Shown here: in pieces, positions 35,183 through 43,807 of the stretch | Layout: the number at the start of each line of letters is the position of its first letter | Numbering within the stretch: the first letter of the stretch is position 1 | Source of the DNA: WLMZ01 sp037139095 | GTDB lineage: Bacteria; Actinomycetota; Acidimicrobiia; Acidimicrobiales; Ilumatobacteraceae | Direction of reading: 5' to 3' | NCBI GenBank assembly: GCA_037139095.1 | Contig: JBAXHD010000017.1 | Span: 1 to 51,413, forward strand | DNA length: 51,413 nucleotides | Program-made: the position numbers and the translations under genes | Notes under the pieces: model-generated | The model's database searches: none | Seen by the model: the letters and a program-made list of their open reading frames with translations, nothing else | What the model was told of the DNA's origin: nothing

Positions 35183-35973
35183 GGGCGTCGATCGTAGCTG
35201 CGCGGCATCCCGGCGACAGATTCAACGACTTGGCGTACTTCATCAAGCGTGAGTTCGCGCCACTCGCCCGGCGCCAATGACGAATCGCGCAGCGGACCGA
35301 TACGCACACGAACCAGTCGCTGCACCGGGAAGCCAACGGCATCGCACATCCGTCGAACCTGACGATTACGGCCTTCATGAATGGTGATACGCAGCAAGCC
35401 GGGGCTCAGTTGGCTGGCCTTGGCTGGCGCAGTCATGCCGTCTTCGAGCTCGATGCCCTCGCGCATGCGGTGCAGCACCTTGCCGGGCACGTTGCCGTTC
35501 ACGTAAGCGAGATATTCCTTTTCGACGCCATGGCTTGGGTGAGCGATTCGGTTAGCAAGCTCGCCGTCGTTGGTGAGCAGCAGCAGACCCTCGGTGTCGG
35601 CGTCGAGACGGCCCACCGAGAACACTCGTGGCTCGTCGGGCACTAACTCAGTCACGGTAGGGCGACCCTGCGGATCGCTGGCGGTAGTGATCACGCCAAC
35701 AGGCTTGTTCAGCAGGTAATACACCAAATCGGGCCGCAACCCAATCTGCACGCCATCAACCTCAACGGTGTCGACTTCGGCGTCAACTCGACGCCCAAGC
35801 ACCGCCACCTCACCATTCACCGTGACGCGACCTGCAGCAATCATGTCCTCGCAGACTCGACGGCTTCCCCATCCGCGCAGCGCCAGAACCTTTTGCAAGC
35901 GCTCACCCGTTGCCATCGCTCGTTGGTCGGCCCACTGTTCCCACAATGGCTTTTCGATCTGACGCTCGGTCAT
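35179..35973 (-). CDS. rluB: 23S rRNA pseudouridine synthase, RluB/RsuA family
   Basis: Converts a uridine of rRNA to pseudouridine. The 264-aa protein has an N-terminal S4 RNA-binding domain (RLQKVLALRGWGSRRVCEDMI, about 25-45). The catalytic-Asp motif is GRLDADTEGLLLLTNDGELA, and the C-terminal block EGRNRQVRRMCDAVGFPV defines the RsuA/RluB/E/F group. An initiation at the second Met (residue 20) would remove a short N-terminal extension. Overlaps scpB by 4 bases; scpB-rluB adjacency is common in Gram-positives and actinobacteria. Confidence 0.9.
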   Translation of the reverse strand: MTERQIEKPLWEQWADQRAMATGERLQKVLALRGWGSRRVCEDMIAAGRVTVNGEVAVLGRRVDAEVDTVEVDGVQIGLRPDLVYYLLNKPVGVITTASDPQGRPTVTELVPDEPRVFSVGRLDADTEGLLLLTNDGELANRIAHPSHGVEKEYLAYVNGNVPGKVLHRMREGIELEDGMTAPAKASQLSPGLLRITIHEGRNRQVRRMCDAVGFPVQRLVRVRIGPLRDSSLAPGEWRELTLDEVRQVVESVAGMPRSYDRRP

Positions 35974-36647
35974 TCTGAGTTCGTCTCGTCACCAGGCAGC
36001 GCTGGCGTATTTGCCCGCAACTGCTTGGGGTCGGCGCCCGGAGCACGCAGACCATGCTCAAGAGCCTCGACCACTTCAGCACCTGGCACGAACTCGGCCA
36101 GCGGCGGAAGATCGCTCAACGAGTTAAGGCCAAGCTTTTCGAGGAACTGCGGCGTCGTGCCGAACAGCGCCGCTTGCCCCGGCCCCGGATCGATGGCCAC
36201 TTGAGTCACGTACCCGCGTGCCGACAGCGTGCGCAACACACCATCGGGATCGACACCACGAATCGAAGCGATCTGCCCGCGCGAGATCGGCTGCTTATAG
36301 GCAACGATTGCCAATGTCTCCAAGGCCGCGCCGCTCATACGGGCACGCTGGCCATCGAGCAAGAAACGCTCGACATATGGCGATAGGTCGGGATGCGTCT
36401 GAAAGCGCCAACCGCCGGCCACCTTGGCAAGTTGGAAGCCATGCCCCGCTTCGTCGTAGGCGGCCGCTAAACGTACGCAGAGCTCATTCACCAGAGTGAG
36501 TGGCTGCTCGAGCAACTGCGCCAGTTGCTCGACAGGCACGGGCTCGGTAGCTACCAGCACAATCGCTTCGATGGCGCGAACAACATCGGCATCAAGCACC
36601 TTTTCGGGGACCGCCTCAAATGAGTTGTCGAATGGTTCGTCAGACAT
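35970..36647 (-). CDS. scpB: Segregation and condensation protein B
   Basis: Winged-helix subunit of the SMC-ScpAB condensin, acting with ScpA in chromosome compaction. At 225 aa, the protein contains the ScpB core ALETLAIVAYKQPISRGQIASIRGVD and FGTTPQFLEKLGLNSLSDLPPL. The start is ATG 36647 (MSDEPF), 2 bases after the scpA stop; the extended frame lies inside scpA. The tail (after about 195) is longer and more variable than in Bacillus, as usual in actinobacteria. Confidence 0.92.
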   Translation of the reverse strand: MSDEPFDNSFEAVPEKVLDADVVRAIEAIVLVATEPVPVEQLAQLLEQPLTLVNELCVRLAAAYDEAGHGFQLAKVAGGWRFQTHPDLSPYVERFLLDGQRARMSGAALETLAIVAYKQPISRGQIASIRGVDPDGVLRTLSARGYVTQVAIDPGPGQAALFGTTPQFLEKLGLNSLSDLPPLAEFVPGAEVVEALEHGLRAPGADPKQLRANTPALPGDETNSE

Positions 36648-36649
36648 GA

Positions 36650-37429
36650 TCAGCCTTCGTAGTCGTCGATTGCGATGGAGCCAGCCGACACCGACATGCC
36701 CTCGGCCAGCCACACGATGTCGATGTCGCCAAATCGCTCGGCCTGATCGAGTTCGACCATTCCTTGCTTGAACAATTCGAGCAACGCGAGAAAGCGCACA
36801 ATTACCTCAAGGCGATCAACGAGTCCGTTCGTAAGGCGCCGAAACGAGATGCGGCCCACGCGGGGCAATTCGTCGATCAGTTCGATCATCGCGTCGGAGA
36901 CGCTGGCCTTCACGGCCGACACATGGAACAGGTCAACAACGGGCTTTGGCTTTGGCGTTGTTGCACGCATATATGCGTTATAGATCTGTCGGGCCTTCAC
37001 GCCTTCGAGCAGGTCGGGAACAAGCGCACTAAAGCGTTCGTCAGGTCCGGTTGCACGCGCAACCGACAGGTCGGCATCGTCGGCCAGGGTAGAGAACACA
37101 GCGGCAACGTCTTTGAAGGTCTTGCACTCGAGCAAGCGAGCCAGCAGCAAATCGCGCTCTTCCCACAACGAGAACTCTTCATCAAGATCGACGGTGTCGC
37201 GACCGGGCAAGAGCCTGCGGGCCTTGAGCTCGACCAGAGTCGACGCAATCAACAAGAACTCTGTTGCGAGATCGAGATTGATTTCCTGCAGTTTGTCTAC
37301 CTCGGCCAAATAGGCCGCCACGATGGTGGTCAACGAGACTTCGTAGATGTCCACCTGCTCGCGAAGGATCAAATGCAGCAGTAAGTCGAACGGACCCTCG
37401 AACACCGGAGTGGAAACGTCGTAGGTCAC
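36650..37429 (-). CDS. scpA: Segregation and condensation protein A
   Basis: Kleisin subunit bridging SMC heads and ScpB. The 259-aa protein starts FEGPFDLLLHLILREQVDIYEVSLTTIVAAY (split, 10-40), the conserved ScpA N-terminus, and ends with FLALLELFKQGMVELDQ. GTG start at 37429. A TAAAGT hexamer (37436-37441) lies 6 bases upstream, consistent with a leaderless transcript from which the whole ten-gene chain down to dprE2 could be read. ParA, often next to scpA, is absent. Confidence 0.93.
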   Translation of the reverse strand: MTYDVSTPVFEGPFDLLLHLILREQVDIYEVSLTTIVAAYLAEVDKLQEINLDLATEFLLIASTLVELKARRLLPGRDTVDLDEEFSLWEERDLLLARLLECKTFKDVAAVFSTLADDADLSVARATGPDERFSALVPDLLEGVKARQIYNAYMRATTPKPKPVVDLFHVSAVKASVSDAMIELIDELPRVGRISFRRLTNGLVDRLEVIVRFLALLELFKQGMVELDQAERFGDIDIVWLAEGMSVSAGSIAIDDYEG

Positions 37430-37435
37430 GGCGCC

Positions 37436-37441
37436 ACTTTA
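37436..37441 (-). promoter_or_regulatory. Candidate -10 hexamer TAAAGT for the scpA-dprE2 operon
   Basis: Minus-strand TAAAGT ends 6 bases before the scpA GTG, the typical geometry of actinobacterial leaderless promoters. No other strong promoter is evident before dprE2. Confidence 0.45.
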
Positions 37442-37487
37442 CTTGGCCGAGCCAACAATCGAAGAGACCGATGAGCCCCGGTTTCGT

Positions 37488-37493
37488 TAGCCT
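37488..37493 (+). promoter_or_regulatory. Candidate -10 hexamer TAGCCT for trpS
   Basis: TAGCCT ends 6 bases before the trpS GTG in the 70-base divergent spacer shared with scpA, again leaderless geometry. Confidence 0.42.
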
Positions 37494-37499
37494 TGCGTC

Positions 37500-38486
37500 G
37501 TGACCCGCGCGCTTTCGTTTATCCAACCAACCGGCGATGTCCATCTGGGCAACTTTCTCGGCGCATTGAACCAATGGACCCTTGGCCAGCACGAGGTCGA
37601 TGGCTTTTATGGTGTCTGCGATCTGCATGCCCTCACCGTCACCGACAGTCCCGGCGTCATTGGTCAGAACACCGTCAAGCTCGCCGCCATGCTGTTCGCA
37701 ATTGGCCTCGATCCCGAGGTCTCGACGGTGTTCGTGCAGAGCCATGTTCCCGAACACGCCCAACTCGGCTGGGTAATGGAATGCATCGTCAGCTTCGGCG
37801 AACTCAGCCGGATGACCCAGTTCAAAGACAAGTCAGCGAAGCGCGAGGGCGAATTCATTGCTGCCGGTCTTTTCACCTACCCAGCATTGATGGCCGCCGA
37901 CATTCTGCTCTACGACGCCAACGAAGTACCCGTGGGCGACGATCAGCGACAGCACATCGAGATCACTCGAGATATCGCAATCCGATTCAACAGCCGATTC
38001 GGCGACACATTTGTGGTGCCAAAGGCCGTGATGCCCAAGACCGGCGCACGGGTGATGGATCTGCAAGAGCCAACCTCGAAGATGAGCAAGTCAGCTGCCA
38101 CCGACAATGGCCTGATCTACATGCTCGACGACCCCGCAGCAATCCTCAAGAAGTTCAAGCGGGCTGTCACCGACAGCGACTCTGAGGTGCGCTACGACCG
38201 CGCGAACAAGCCCGGCATTAGCAACCTGCTCGAGATCCAAGCCGCAGCCACGGGCCGCTCCCCCGAAGACATCGCCGCCGGTTACACACAATACGGCCCA
38301 CTCAAAGTCGATACCGGCGAAGCCGTTATCGAGCTCCTGCGTCCGATTCAGGCTCGTTACAACGAACTCATGACTGACCGCGCGCAACTCTCGGCGCTGC
38401 TGCGCACCGGCGCCGCCAAAGCCAGAGCAACCGCTGCCGCCACGCTCGAGCGGGCCTACAACAACATCGGCTTCTTACCGCTCTAA
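37500..38486 (+). CDS. trpS: Tryptophan--tRNA ligase
   Basis: Charges tRNA-Trp. The 328-aa class I synthetase has the HIGH-type motif PTGDVHLGN (10-18), the AMP-binding PVGDDQRQHIE, and KMSKS (194-198). Length and motifs are standard. The GTG start is 70 bases from the divergent scpA start. It is the only plus-strand gene between 28438 and 46783, inserted in a stretch otherwise read on the minus strand. Confidence 0.95.
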   Translation: MTRALSFIQPTGDVHLGNFLGALNQWTLGQHEVDGFYGVCDLHALTVTDSPGVIGQNTVKLAAMLFAIGLDPEVSTVFVQSHVPEHAQLGWVMECIVSFGELSRMTQFKDKSAKREGEFIAAGLFTYPALMAADILLYDANEVPVGDDQRQHIEITRDIAIRFNSRFGDTFVVPKAVMPKTGARVMDLQEPTSKMSKSAATDNGLIYMLDDPAAILKKFKRAVTDSDSEVRYDRANKPGISNLLEIQAAATGRSPEDIAAGYTQYGPLKVDTGEAVIELLRPIQARYNELMTDRAQLSALLRTGAAKARATAAATLERAYNNIGFLPL

Positions 38487-38500
38487 GTCGGCGCCAACGG

Positions 38501-38962
38501 TTACACGTTGTCGGCGTGACGCAGCGCCGCCAAGGCATCGAGTCGTAGCGTTGAGCCGTCGAGCAATGCCAGTGTCGCGTTGGTCGACCCCGCCCGGCGC
38601 AGCAACTCGATGCCAATCTGCTCGTGATCGTGATAGATGCGAAACGAGCGGGTTCGGGGGCCAACAATGGTGGCGAGCACCCGACCAAACGTACCGAGGT
38701 CGACCGCGACTTTGCCGATGTCGTGCAGTAACGCACCCGCCATTTCGTCACGTGGCGATTCGCCGAGGGCCGCTGCAAACCGACGAGCCACCTCAATGCT
38801 GTGGCGTTGATCTGCGTTGCCCAGCTGTTCCCACAGATCGGCCTCACCCGGCAGCAAGAACCCGAGCGCCCAAGCGTGGTCACCGCGGGTTGGCGCAGTT
38901 TGAGACAGCGCTCCAATGAAGCGTCGAGAAAGGTGCGGCAACTGAGCCAGCCAAGAACTCAT
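38501..38962 (-). CDS. HD-domain protein, putative phosphohydrolase
   Basis: A 153-aa protein with the metal-binding His of an HD fold (His54 in RHSIEVARR) and the HD doublet in HDIGK (80-84), then a later His/Asp region (IYHDHEQIGIELLRRAG). Such small HD proteins hydrolyse nucleotides or other phosphoesters; the substrate is not predictable. It is the last gene of the pyrG-nudix-xerD chain and overlaps xerD by 4 bases (ATGA). A weak hairpin (CAACG/CGTTG, 38495-38510) covers its stop codon. Confidence 0.72.
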   Translation of the reverse strand: MSSWLAQLPHLSRRFIGALSQTAPTRGDHAWALGFLLPGEADLWEQLGNADQRHSIEVARRFAAALGESPRDEMAGALLHDIGKVAVDLGTFGRVLATIVGPRTRSFRIYHDHEQIGIELLRRAGSTNATLALLDGSTLRLDALAALRHADNV

Positions 38963-39888
38963 GCGGCGCCCTTTCTCGCCCGGGGATGCGAGTCGCGATA
39001 CACCTGCCAGAGCCGCTCTTGTGACACCTTGGTGTACACCTGAGTGGTGCTGATCGAGGCATGCCCCAACATCTCCTGCACGATGCGCAGATCGGCGCCG
39101 TGGTCAAGCAGGTGGGTGGCGCACGAATGGCGCAGAACATGCGGCGAAAGCCGATCACCAAAACCGCATACGTCACCGTATTGGCGCACCACAAGCCACG
39201 CCGACTGACGACTCAACCGAGCGCCGCGATGATTCAAGAACAATGCGTCGGCATCACCTTTGCGCGCCCAACGTAACGGCTGCATCGCAGCGCGGCCGTT
39301 CGGAGAAAGCCATTCACGAAGCGCCTCGCCGGCTGCCCGACCAAACGGCACGATGCGCTCTTTCGAGCCCTTGCCGAACACCCGCACCAAACCAGAGTCG
39401 ACATCGATATCACTCATCGAGAGTCCGACAACTTCGCCAATTCGAGCGCCGGTGGCGTACAAGAACTCAAGCAATGCCCGGTCTCGCCGCGCCACTGCAT
39501 CATCTCCGAGCACCGAGTCAAGCAGGGCCAGCACCTCTGCTTCGCTCAGCGGATGCGGAATGCCTGCGGGAACCTTGATGCCATCAAGATCGGCCGTCGG
39601 GTCATCAGAGCGCATGCCCTCCTCAGCAAAGAAGCGATGCATCATTCGAATTGCAGCCAACTGGCGCGCCACGCTCGATGGCGCTGCGCCGCTCGCCCGT
39701 CGCCAACCAACAAACTGCACCAGCAGGTTTGGCGAAACCGTGAGCACCGTCGTACCCTGCGTGCTCAGCCAGTGCGCATATCCGCTTACGTCCCGTCGAT
39801 ACGCCTGCAGAGTGTTCTCAGACCTGCCGCGCTCTGTAGCCATCCATGTCAGGAACTCCTCGGCCTCGAGCGGCAGATCACCGTTCAT
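38959..39888 (-). CDS. xerD: Site-specific tyrosine recombinase, XerD type
   Basis: Resolves chromosome dimers with XerC at dif under FtsK control. The 309-aa protein has an N-terminal SAM-like core-binding domain and all catalytic residues: Arg149 (ATGARIGEV), Lys173 (GKGSKERI), His250 and Arg253 (HVLRHS), His276 (LGHASIS) and the nucleophile Tyr285. It lies in the conserved nudix-xerD position of actinobacterial chromosomes rather than beside phage genes, which argues for the housekeeping recombinase rather than an integrase. Confidence 0.92.
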   Translation of the reverse strand: MNGDLPLEAEEFLTWMATERGRSENTLQAYRRDVSGYAHWLSTQGTTVLTVSPNLLVQFVGWRRASGAAPSSVARQLAAIRMMHRFFAEEGMRSDDPTADLDGIKVPAGIPHPLSEAEVLALLDSVLGDDAVARRDRALLEFLYATGARIGEVVGLSMSDIDVDSGLVRVFGKGSKERIVPFGRAAGEALREWLSPNGRAAMQPLRWARKGDADALFLNHRGARLSRQSAWLVVRQYGDVCGFGDRLSPHVLRHSCATHLLDHGADLRIVQEMLGHASISTTQVYTKVSQERLWQVYRDSHPRARKGAA

Positions 39889-40463
39889 CAGTCGCCAGCC
39901 CCGACATCGCCCCGAAGCAACTTGCGCTCCACAAGGAGCAAACCAATAATGCTTTTCGCATCGCGGATTTCGCCGCGTTCGATCATCTCGATCGCTTCTC
40001 TAAACGGCACGTGCACCACCTCAAGGTGTTGCTCTTCAGGACCGTGCAGTTCTTGGGGCACAACGCTGAGATCGGTGGCCAAAAACAGATGCAGCACTGA
40101 GTCGGTCATACCTGCCGAAGGGTAAAACTGAGTCAACGGCTCCAGGCGGCCGGCACTGAGTCCCACCTCTTCAACGAGTTCTCGATACGCCGTGGCCTCG
40201 GTGGGCTCGTCGGCAACGTCGCGCATCCCTGCGGGGATCTCCAACACATACGCGTCGTAGGCACCGCGATACTGACGAACCATCACCACCGAAGCGTTGC
40301 CTTCAGCATCAAACAGCAACGGCACTGCCGCGACCGCACCGGGCGAACGCACAACATCTCGCTCAAAACGCGTACCATCGGGCGCCTCAAACGAGGCAAG
40401 CGCTACGTGCCAGATATAGCCCTGATGGACGAGCGAATCGCCGAGGTGTCGGAAGCCGCTCAC
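39888..40463 (-). CDS. NUDIX hydrolase, ADP-ribose pyrophosphatase type
   Basis: Likely cleaves ADP-ribose or a related nucleoside diphosphate derivative. The 191-aa protein has an N-terminal beta strand region (FERDVVRSPGAVAAVPLL) and the Nudix box beginning at Gly of PAGMRDV and ending REL.EEVGL, followed by the FYPSAGMTD loop typical of ADP-ribose pyrophosphatases. GTG start overlapping the pyrG stop (GTGA); shares one base with xerD. The pyrG-nudix-xerD order is that of Mycobacterium (Rv1699-Rv1701). Confidence 0.88.
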   Translation of the reverse strand: MSGFRHLGDSLVHQGYIWHVALASFEAPDGTRFERDVVRSPGAVAAVPLLFDAEGNASVVMVRQYRGAYDAYVLEIPAGMRDVADEPTEATAYRELVEEVGLSAGRLEPLTQFYPSAGMTDSVLHLFLATDLSVVPQELHGPEEQHLEVVHVPFREAIEMIERGEIRDAKSIIGLLLVERKLLRGDVGAGD

Positions 40464-42121
40464 GCGACGATCGGGGTCTCCGCCGGCACACCAAAGTCGG
40501 CTGGCTGCACATCGGCCGAGGTGCGCTGAGAACGGCGCTGTAACGCTGCGGCGATCAGATCACGGAACAGCGGATGCGCCCGATCCGGGCGGCTCTTGAA
40601 TTCGGGGTGCGCCTGCGTACCAACCCAGAACGGATGGTCGACGAGCTCAATGAACTCGACTAAGCGCTTGTCTGGCGAGGTGCCCGAGCACAAAAAGCCC
40701 GAGGCTTCGAAACGGTTGCGATAGTTCGAGTTGAACTCGTAGCGATGGCGATGACGTTCGCTCACCACAGCCTCGCCATACGCCTGATGAACCTTCGAGC
40801 CAGGTGTCAGCACTGCGTAATACGCTCCGAGTCGCATCGTGCCGCCCTTGTCGCTGATGTCGCGCTGCGCCACCATCAGGTCGATCACTGGGTAATGCGT
40901 CGTGGTGTCGAACTCTGTGGAGTTGGCGTCGACCATGCCCAGCACGTGACGAGCAAACTCGATGGTCATCACCTGCATCCCGAGGCATAGACCCAGGCAC
41001 GGAAGAAGTTCTTCGCGTGAGTACTGCGCTGCGGCGATCTTGCCCTCAATACCACGTGTACCGAAGCCACCCGGAATGACCATGCCGTCAAGATCGGCGA
41101 GTCGTCCGGCAGCCAGCAGGCCTTCCACTTCTTCAGCCTGAATCCAATCGATTTCAACCTTTGCGCCGTGTTGAAAACCGGCGTGACGCAGGCTCTCGGC
41201 CACCGAAAGATACGCATCCTGCAAGTCGACGTACTTGCCGATGAGACCAATCTTCACCGGGGTCTGCGCCGCTTCTACGTTGGCAACGACCTTCTCCCAT
41301 GGACTCATGTCGAGAGGTGCATCGATCTTCAATACTTCGCACACCACCACATCGAGGCCTTCGTCGTGCAAGATCAACGGCAACTCGTAGATGTTGCGGG
41401 CGTCGGCAGCATTCACGACGGCGCGCTCGTCGACATCGCACAGGTTGCTGATCTTGCGCTTCAGGTTCAAGCTCAACGGTTCTTCGCTGCGACACACGAT
41501 CACATCGGGCTGAATGCCGCGGCTACGCAATTCGGTCACACTGTGCTGAGTTGGCTTTGTCTTTTGCTCGCCGCTTGGCCCGATGAACGGCACCAACGTG
41601 ACATGCACGTAACACACGTTGTCGCGACCCACTTCTTTGCGGAACTGACGAATCGCCTCTAGGAAGGGCAAGATCTCGATGTCGCCTACGGTGCCACCCA
41701 CTTCGGTGATCACAACATCGACATCATCAGTTGCGAGTCGCTTGATGCGTCGCTTGATTTCGTCGGTGATGTGCGGGATCACCTGCACGGTCTTTCCGAG
41801 ATAGTCGCCGCGGCGCTCGGCCGCGAGCACAGCTTGGTAGATGCTGCCGGTGGTGGCGTTGCTGTTGCGGCTCAGCGGCTCATCGATAAAGCGCTCATAG
41901 TGCCCTAGGTCGAGGTCGGTCTCGCCGCCGTCATCGGTAACGAACACTTCGCCGTGCTCGAACGGGTTCATCGTGCCCGGATCGATGTTGATATACGGAT
42001 CAAGTTTCTGCATCGTGACCCGAAGGCCACGCATCTTCAGTAAACGACCCAGTGAAGAACCAGTGAGACCTTTACCAAGCGAGCTGGCTACTCCACCAGT
42101 CACGAAAATATGCTTGGGCAT
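40460..42121 (-). CDS. pyrG: CTP synthase (glutamine hydrolysing)
   Basis: Makes CTP from UTP, ATP and glutamine. The 553-aa protein has the synthetase domain (KHIFVTGGVASSLGKGLT at the N-terminus, then DPYINIDPGTMNP) and the C-terminal class I glutamine amidotransferase domain with the nucleophile Cys in CLGLCLGMQ and the His-Glu end HPEFKSRP. The start is ATG 42121, which has a GGGAGG ribosome-binding site 8 bases upstream; an in-frame ATG two codons earlier (42127) is less well placed. It heads the pyrG-nudix-xerD-HD operon. Confidence 0.96.
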   Translation of the reverse strand: MPKHIFVTGGVASSLGKGLTGSSLGRLLKMRGLRVTMQKLDPYINIDPGTMNPFEHGEVFVTDDGGETDLDLGHYERFIDEPLSRNSNATTGSIYQAVLAAERRGDYLGKTVQVIPHITDEIKRRIKRLATDDVDVVITEVGGTVGDIEILPFLEAIRQFRKEVGRDNVCYVHVTLVPFIGPSGEQKTKPTQHSVTELRSRGIQPDVIVCRSEEPLSLNLKRKISNLCDVDERAVVNAADARNIYELPLILHDEGLDVVVCEVLKIDAPLDMSPWEKVVANVEAAQTPVKIGLIGKYVDLQDAYLSVAESLRHAGFQHGAKVEIDWIQAEEVEGLLAAGRLADLDGMVIPGGFGTRGIEGKIAAAQYSREELLPCLGLCLGMQVMTIEFARHVLGMVDANSTEFDTTTHYPVIDLMVAQRDISDKGGTMRLGAYYAVLTPGSKVHQAYGEAVVSERHRHRYEFNSNYRNRFEASGFLCSGTSPDKRLVEFIELVDHPFWVGTQAHPEFKSRPDRAHPLFRDLIAAALQRRSQRTSADVQPADFGVPAETPIVA

Positions 42122-42161
42122 GTACACGGCCTCCCGTCAGCGACAACTACGACGGAAGATC

Positions 42162-42167
42162 ATCGTA
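42162..42167 (-). promoter_or_regulatory. Candidate -10 hexamer TACGAT for the pyrG operon
   Basis: Minus-strand TACGAT lies about 40 bases before the pyrG ATG in the 105-base recN-pyrG gap. This gene keeps a leader with a Shine-Dalgarno, unlike several neighbours. Confidence 0.35.
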
Positions 42168-42226
42168 ACGCGACTCACTACCCCCAGACCTCATTGCGCG
42201 CCGCAGCTGACCTGCGACTGAGCAAA

Positions 42227-43807
42227 TCACTTGTTGAGCCGGCGGCGGCCGAGCAGTTCTACGGCGTGATCGCGCGCCGACTTGCTCTCGGCCATGCCTG
42301 ACAACATGCGCGCAATCTCATCGACCCGAGCGTCACCGCTGACCACTGCGGCCGCGGCAAACGTCTGGCCATTGATCACGTCTTTACTCACCACGATTTG
42401 CGACGTAGCGCACGCTGCGACCTGCGGCAGATGTGTCACCACCAACACCTGATGTCGATCGCCAAGGTTGGCGAGAGCTTGGCCCACCGCCACCGCCGCG
42501 GCTCCCCCGACACCAGCATCAACCTCGTCGAACACCAATGTGCTCGGGTCCTCAGAGAGCACCAAGCGCAAGGCAAGCATGCTGCGAGCCAATTCGCCGC
42601 CGCTCGCCACGCGAGTGAGCGAGAGCAGCGGCGACCCAGGGTTCGCCGCGAGTAAGAAGCTCACGTCGTCACCGGGGTCATCACCCACCTGCACCACCAC
42701 GTCGGCGTGAGGCATAGCCAATTCGCGTAGGTTGTCGCGGAAAGCCACAGAAAGAAGCGGAGCCGCACTGCGCCGCGCCGCACCGACCTCTGCTGCAGCC
42801 TTGACCTCTTCGGACAGGGCAGCAACGCGGTCGCGTTCAAGCGCATCGGCGCGCGCCTCATAGCTCTCAAGCTCTTCAAGTCGGTAGCTGATGTCGGCAT
42901 GAAACGCCATCACATCGGCGAGAGTGTCGCCGTACTTGCGACGAAGGTCGCGAAGCAATTGGCGGCGCTCACGAACCTCGACAAGGCGCTGCGGATCTTC
43001 GTCGATTGCATCAGAGGTGTCGCGAAGTTCGCGGATGGCATCAGAGATTTCAGCCGCAGCGCTGCGCAACCGATCACTCGACGCTTGGAACGGCGACCGG
43101 TTACCAAGTTGAGCAATCGCGTCACCCAGTTTGTCGAGCACGCCATCATCTTGCGAGACAATGGCCTCTACACGTTGGGCCGCCTCACGATACGCAACGG
43201 CACCAGCAAGCACATCTTCAAACTCGTCGAGAGCGCGCTCTTCATCGGGGTCCGTAAGTTGGGCAGCGCCTATCTCGCCAACCTGGAACCGCAACAGGTC
43301 GACCTCGCGAGCCCGAGACCGGGAGTCGCCGCCAAGCGACGCCAACGCTGCGTCGATTTCGGTGAGGCGGGCTCTCGCTGCTCGCAATTTCGATACGTCG
43401 ACAGCCCCAAAATGGTCGAGTGCAGCGCGCTGAGTCGCTACTCCGAGCAGGCTCTGGTGGGCGTGCTGGCCATGCAGATCGACAAGCTTTGCGCCCACCT
43501 CGGCGAGCGTTGCCACTGTGGCCAAGCGGCCGTTGAGATAAGCCCTTGAGCGACCATCGCTGGGGATGACACGAGCCAGAACGAACTCGTCGTCGCCGAC
43601 AACAAAGCGGCCCTCAACCCGAGCCTCGGCGGCGCCGTGGCGAACCATTGAGGCGTCGGCCCGACCACCAACCAACAGGCTGATGGCCTCAACCAACATC
43701 GTTTTGCCAGCGCCAGTTTCTCCTGTGAGCGCCGTAAGGCCGGCGCCGAGCACGAGATCGAGCGTAGAGATCACGCCAAGATCTTCGATATGAAGTTCAG
43801 TAAGCAT
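42227..43807 (-). CDS. recN: DNA repair protein RecN
   Basis: SMC-like ATPase acting at double-strand breaks. The 526-aa protein has Walker A GETGAGKTML (29-38) at the N-terminus, a central coiled-coil region (about 150-365), the ABC signature SGGELARSMLALRL and Walker B LVFDEVDAGVGG. It is slightly shorter than the typical 550 aa because of a shorter coiled coil. It shares one base with nadK (TGATG), matching the conserved nadK-recN pair. Confidence 0.94.
   Translation of the reverse strand: MLTELHIEDLGVISTLDLVLGAGLTALTGETGAGKTMLVEAISLLVGGRADASMVRHGAAEARVEGRFVVGDDEFVLARVIPSDGRSRAYLNGRLATVATLAEVGAKLVDLHGQHAHQSLLGVATQRAALDHFGAVDVSKLRAARARLTEIDAALASLGGDSRSRAREVDLLRFQVGEIGAAQLTDPDEERALDEFEDVLAGAVAYREAAQRVEAIVSQDDGVLDKLGDAIAQLGNRSPFQASSDRLRSAAAEISDAIRELRDTSDAIDEDPQRLVEVRERRQLLRDLRRKYGDTLADVMAFHADISYRLEELESYEARADALERDRVAALSEEVKAAAEVGAARRSAAPLLSVAFRDNLRELAMPHADVVVQVGDDPGDDVSFLLAANPGSPLLSLTRVASGGELARSMLALRLVLSEDPSTLVFDEVDAGVGGAAAVAVGQALANLGDRHQVLVVTHLPQVAACATSQIVVSKDVINGQTFAAAAVVSGDARVDEIARMLSGMAESKSARDHAVELLGRRRLNK

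Noticed and set aside
38959..39888. Tyrosine recombinase as a mobile-element integrase
   Set aside because: No att-like repeats or phage genes nearby; the nudix-xerD context is the housekeeping arrangement.
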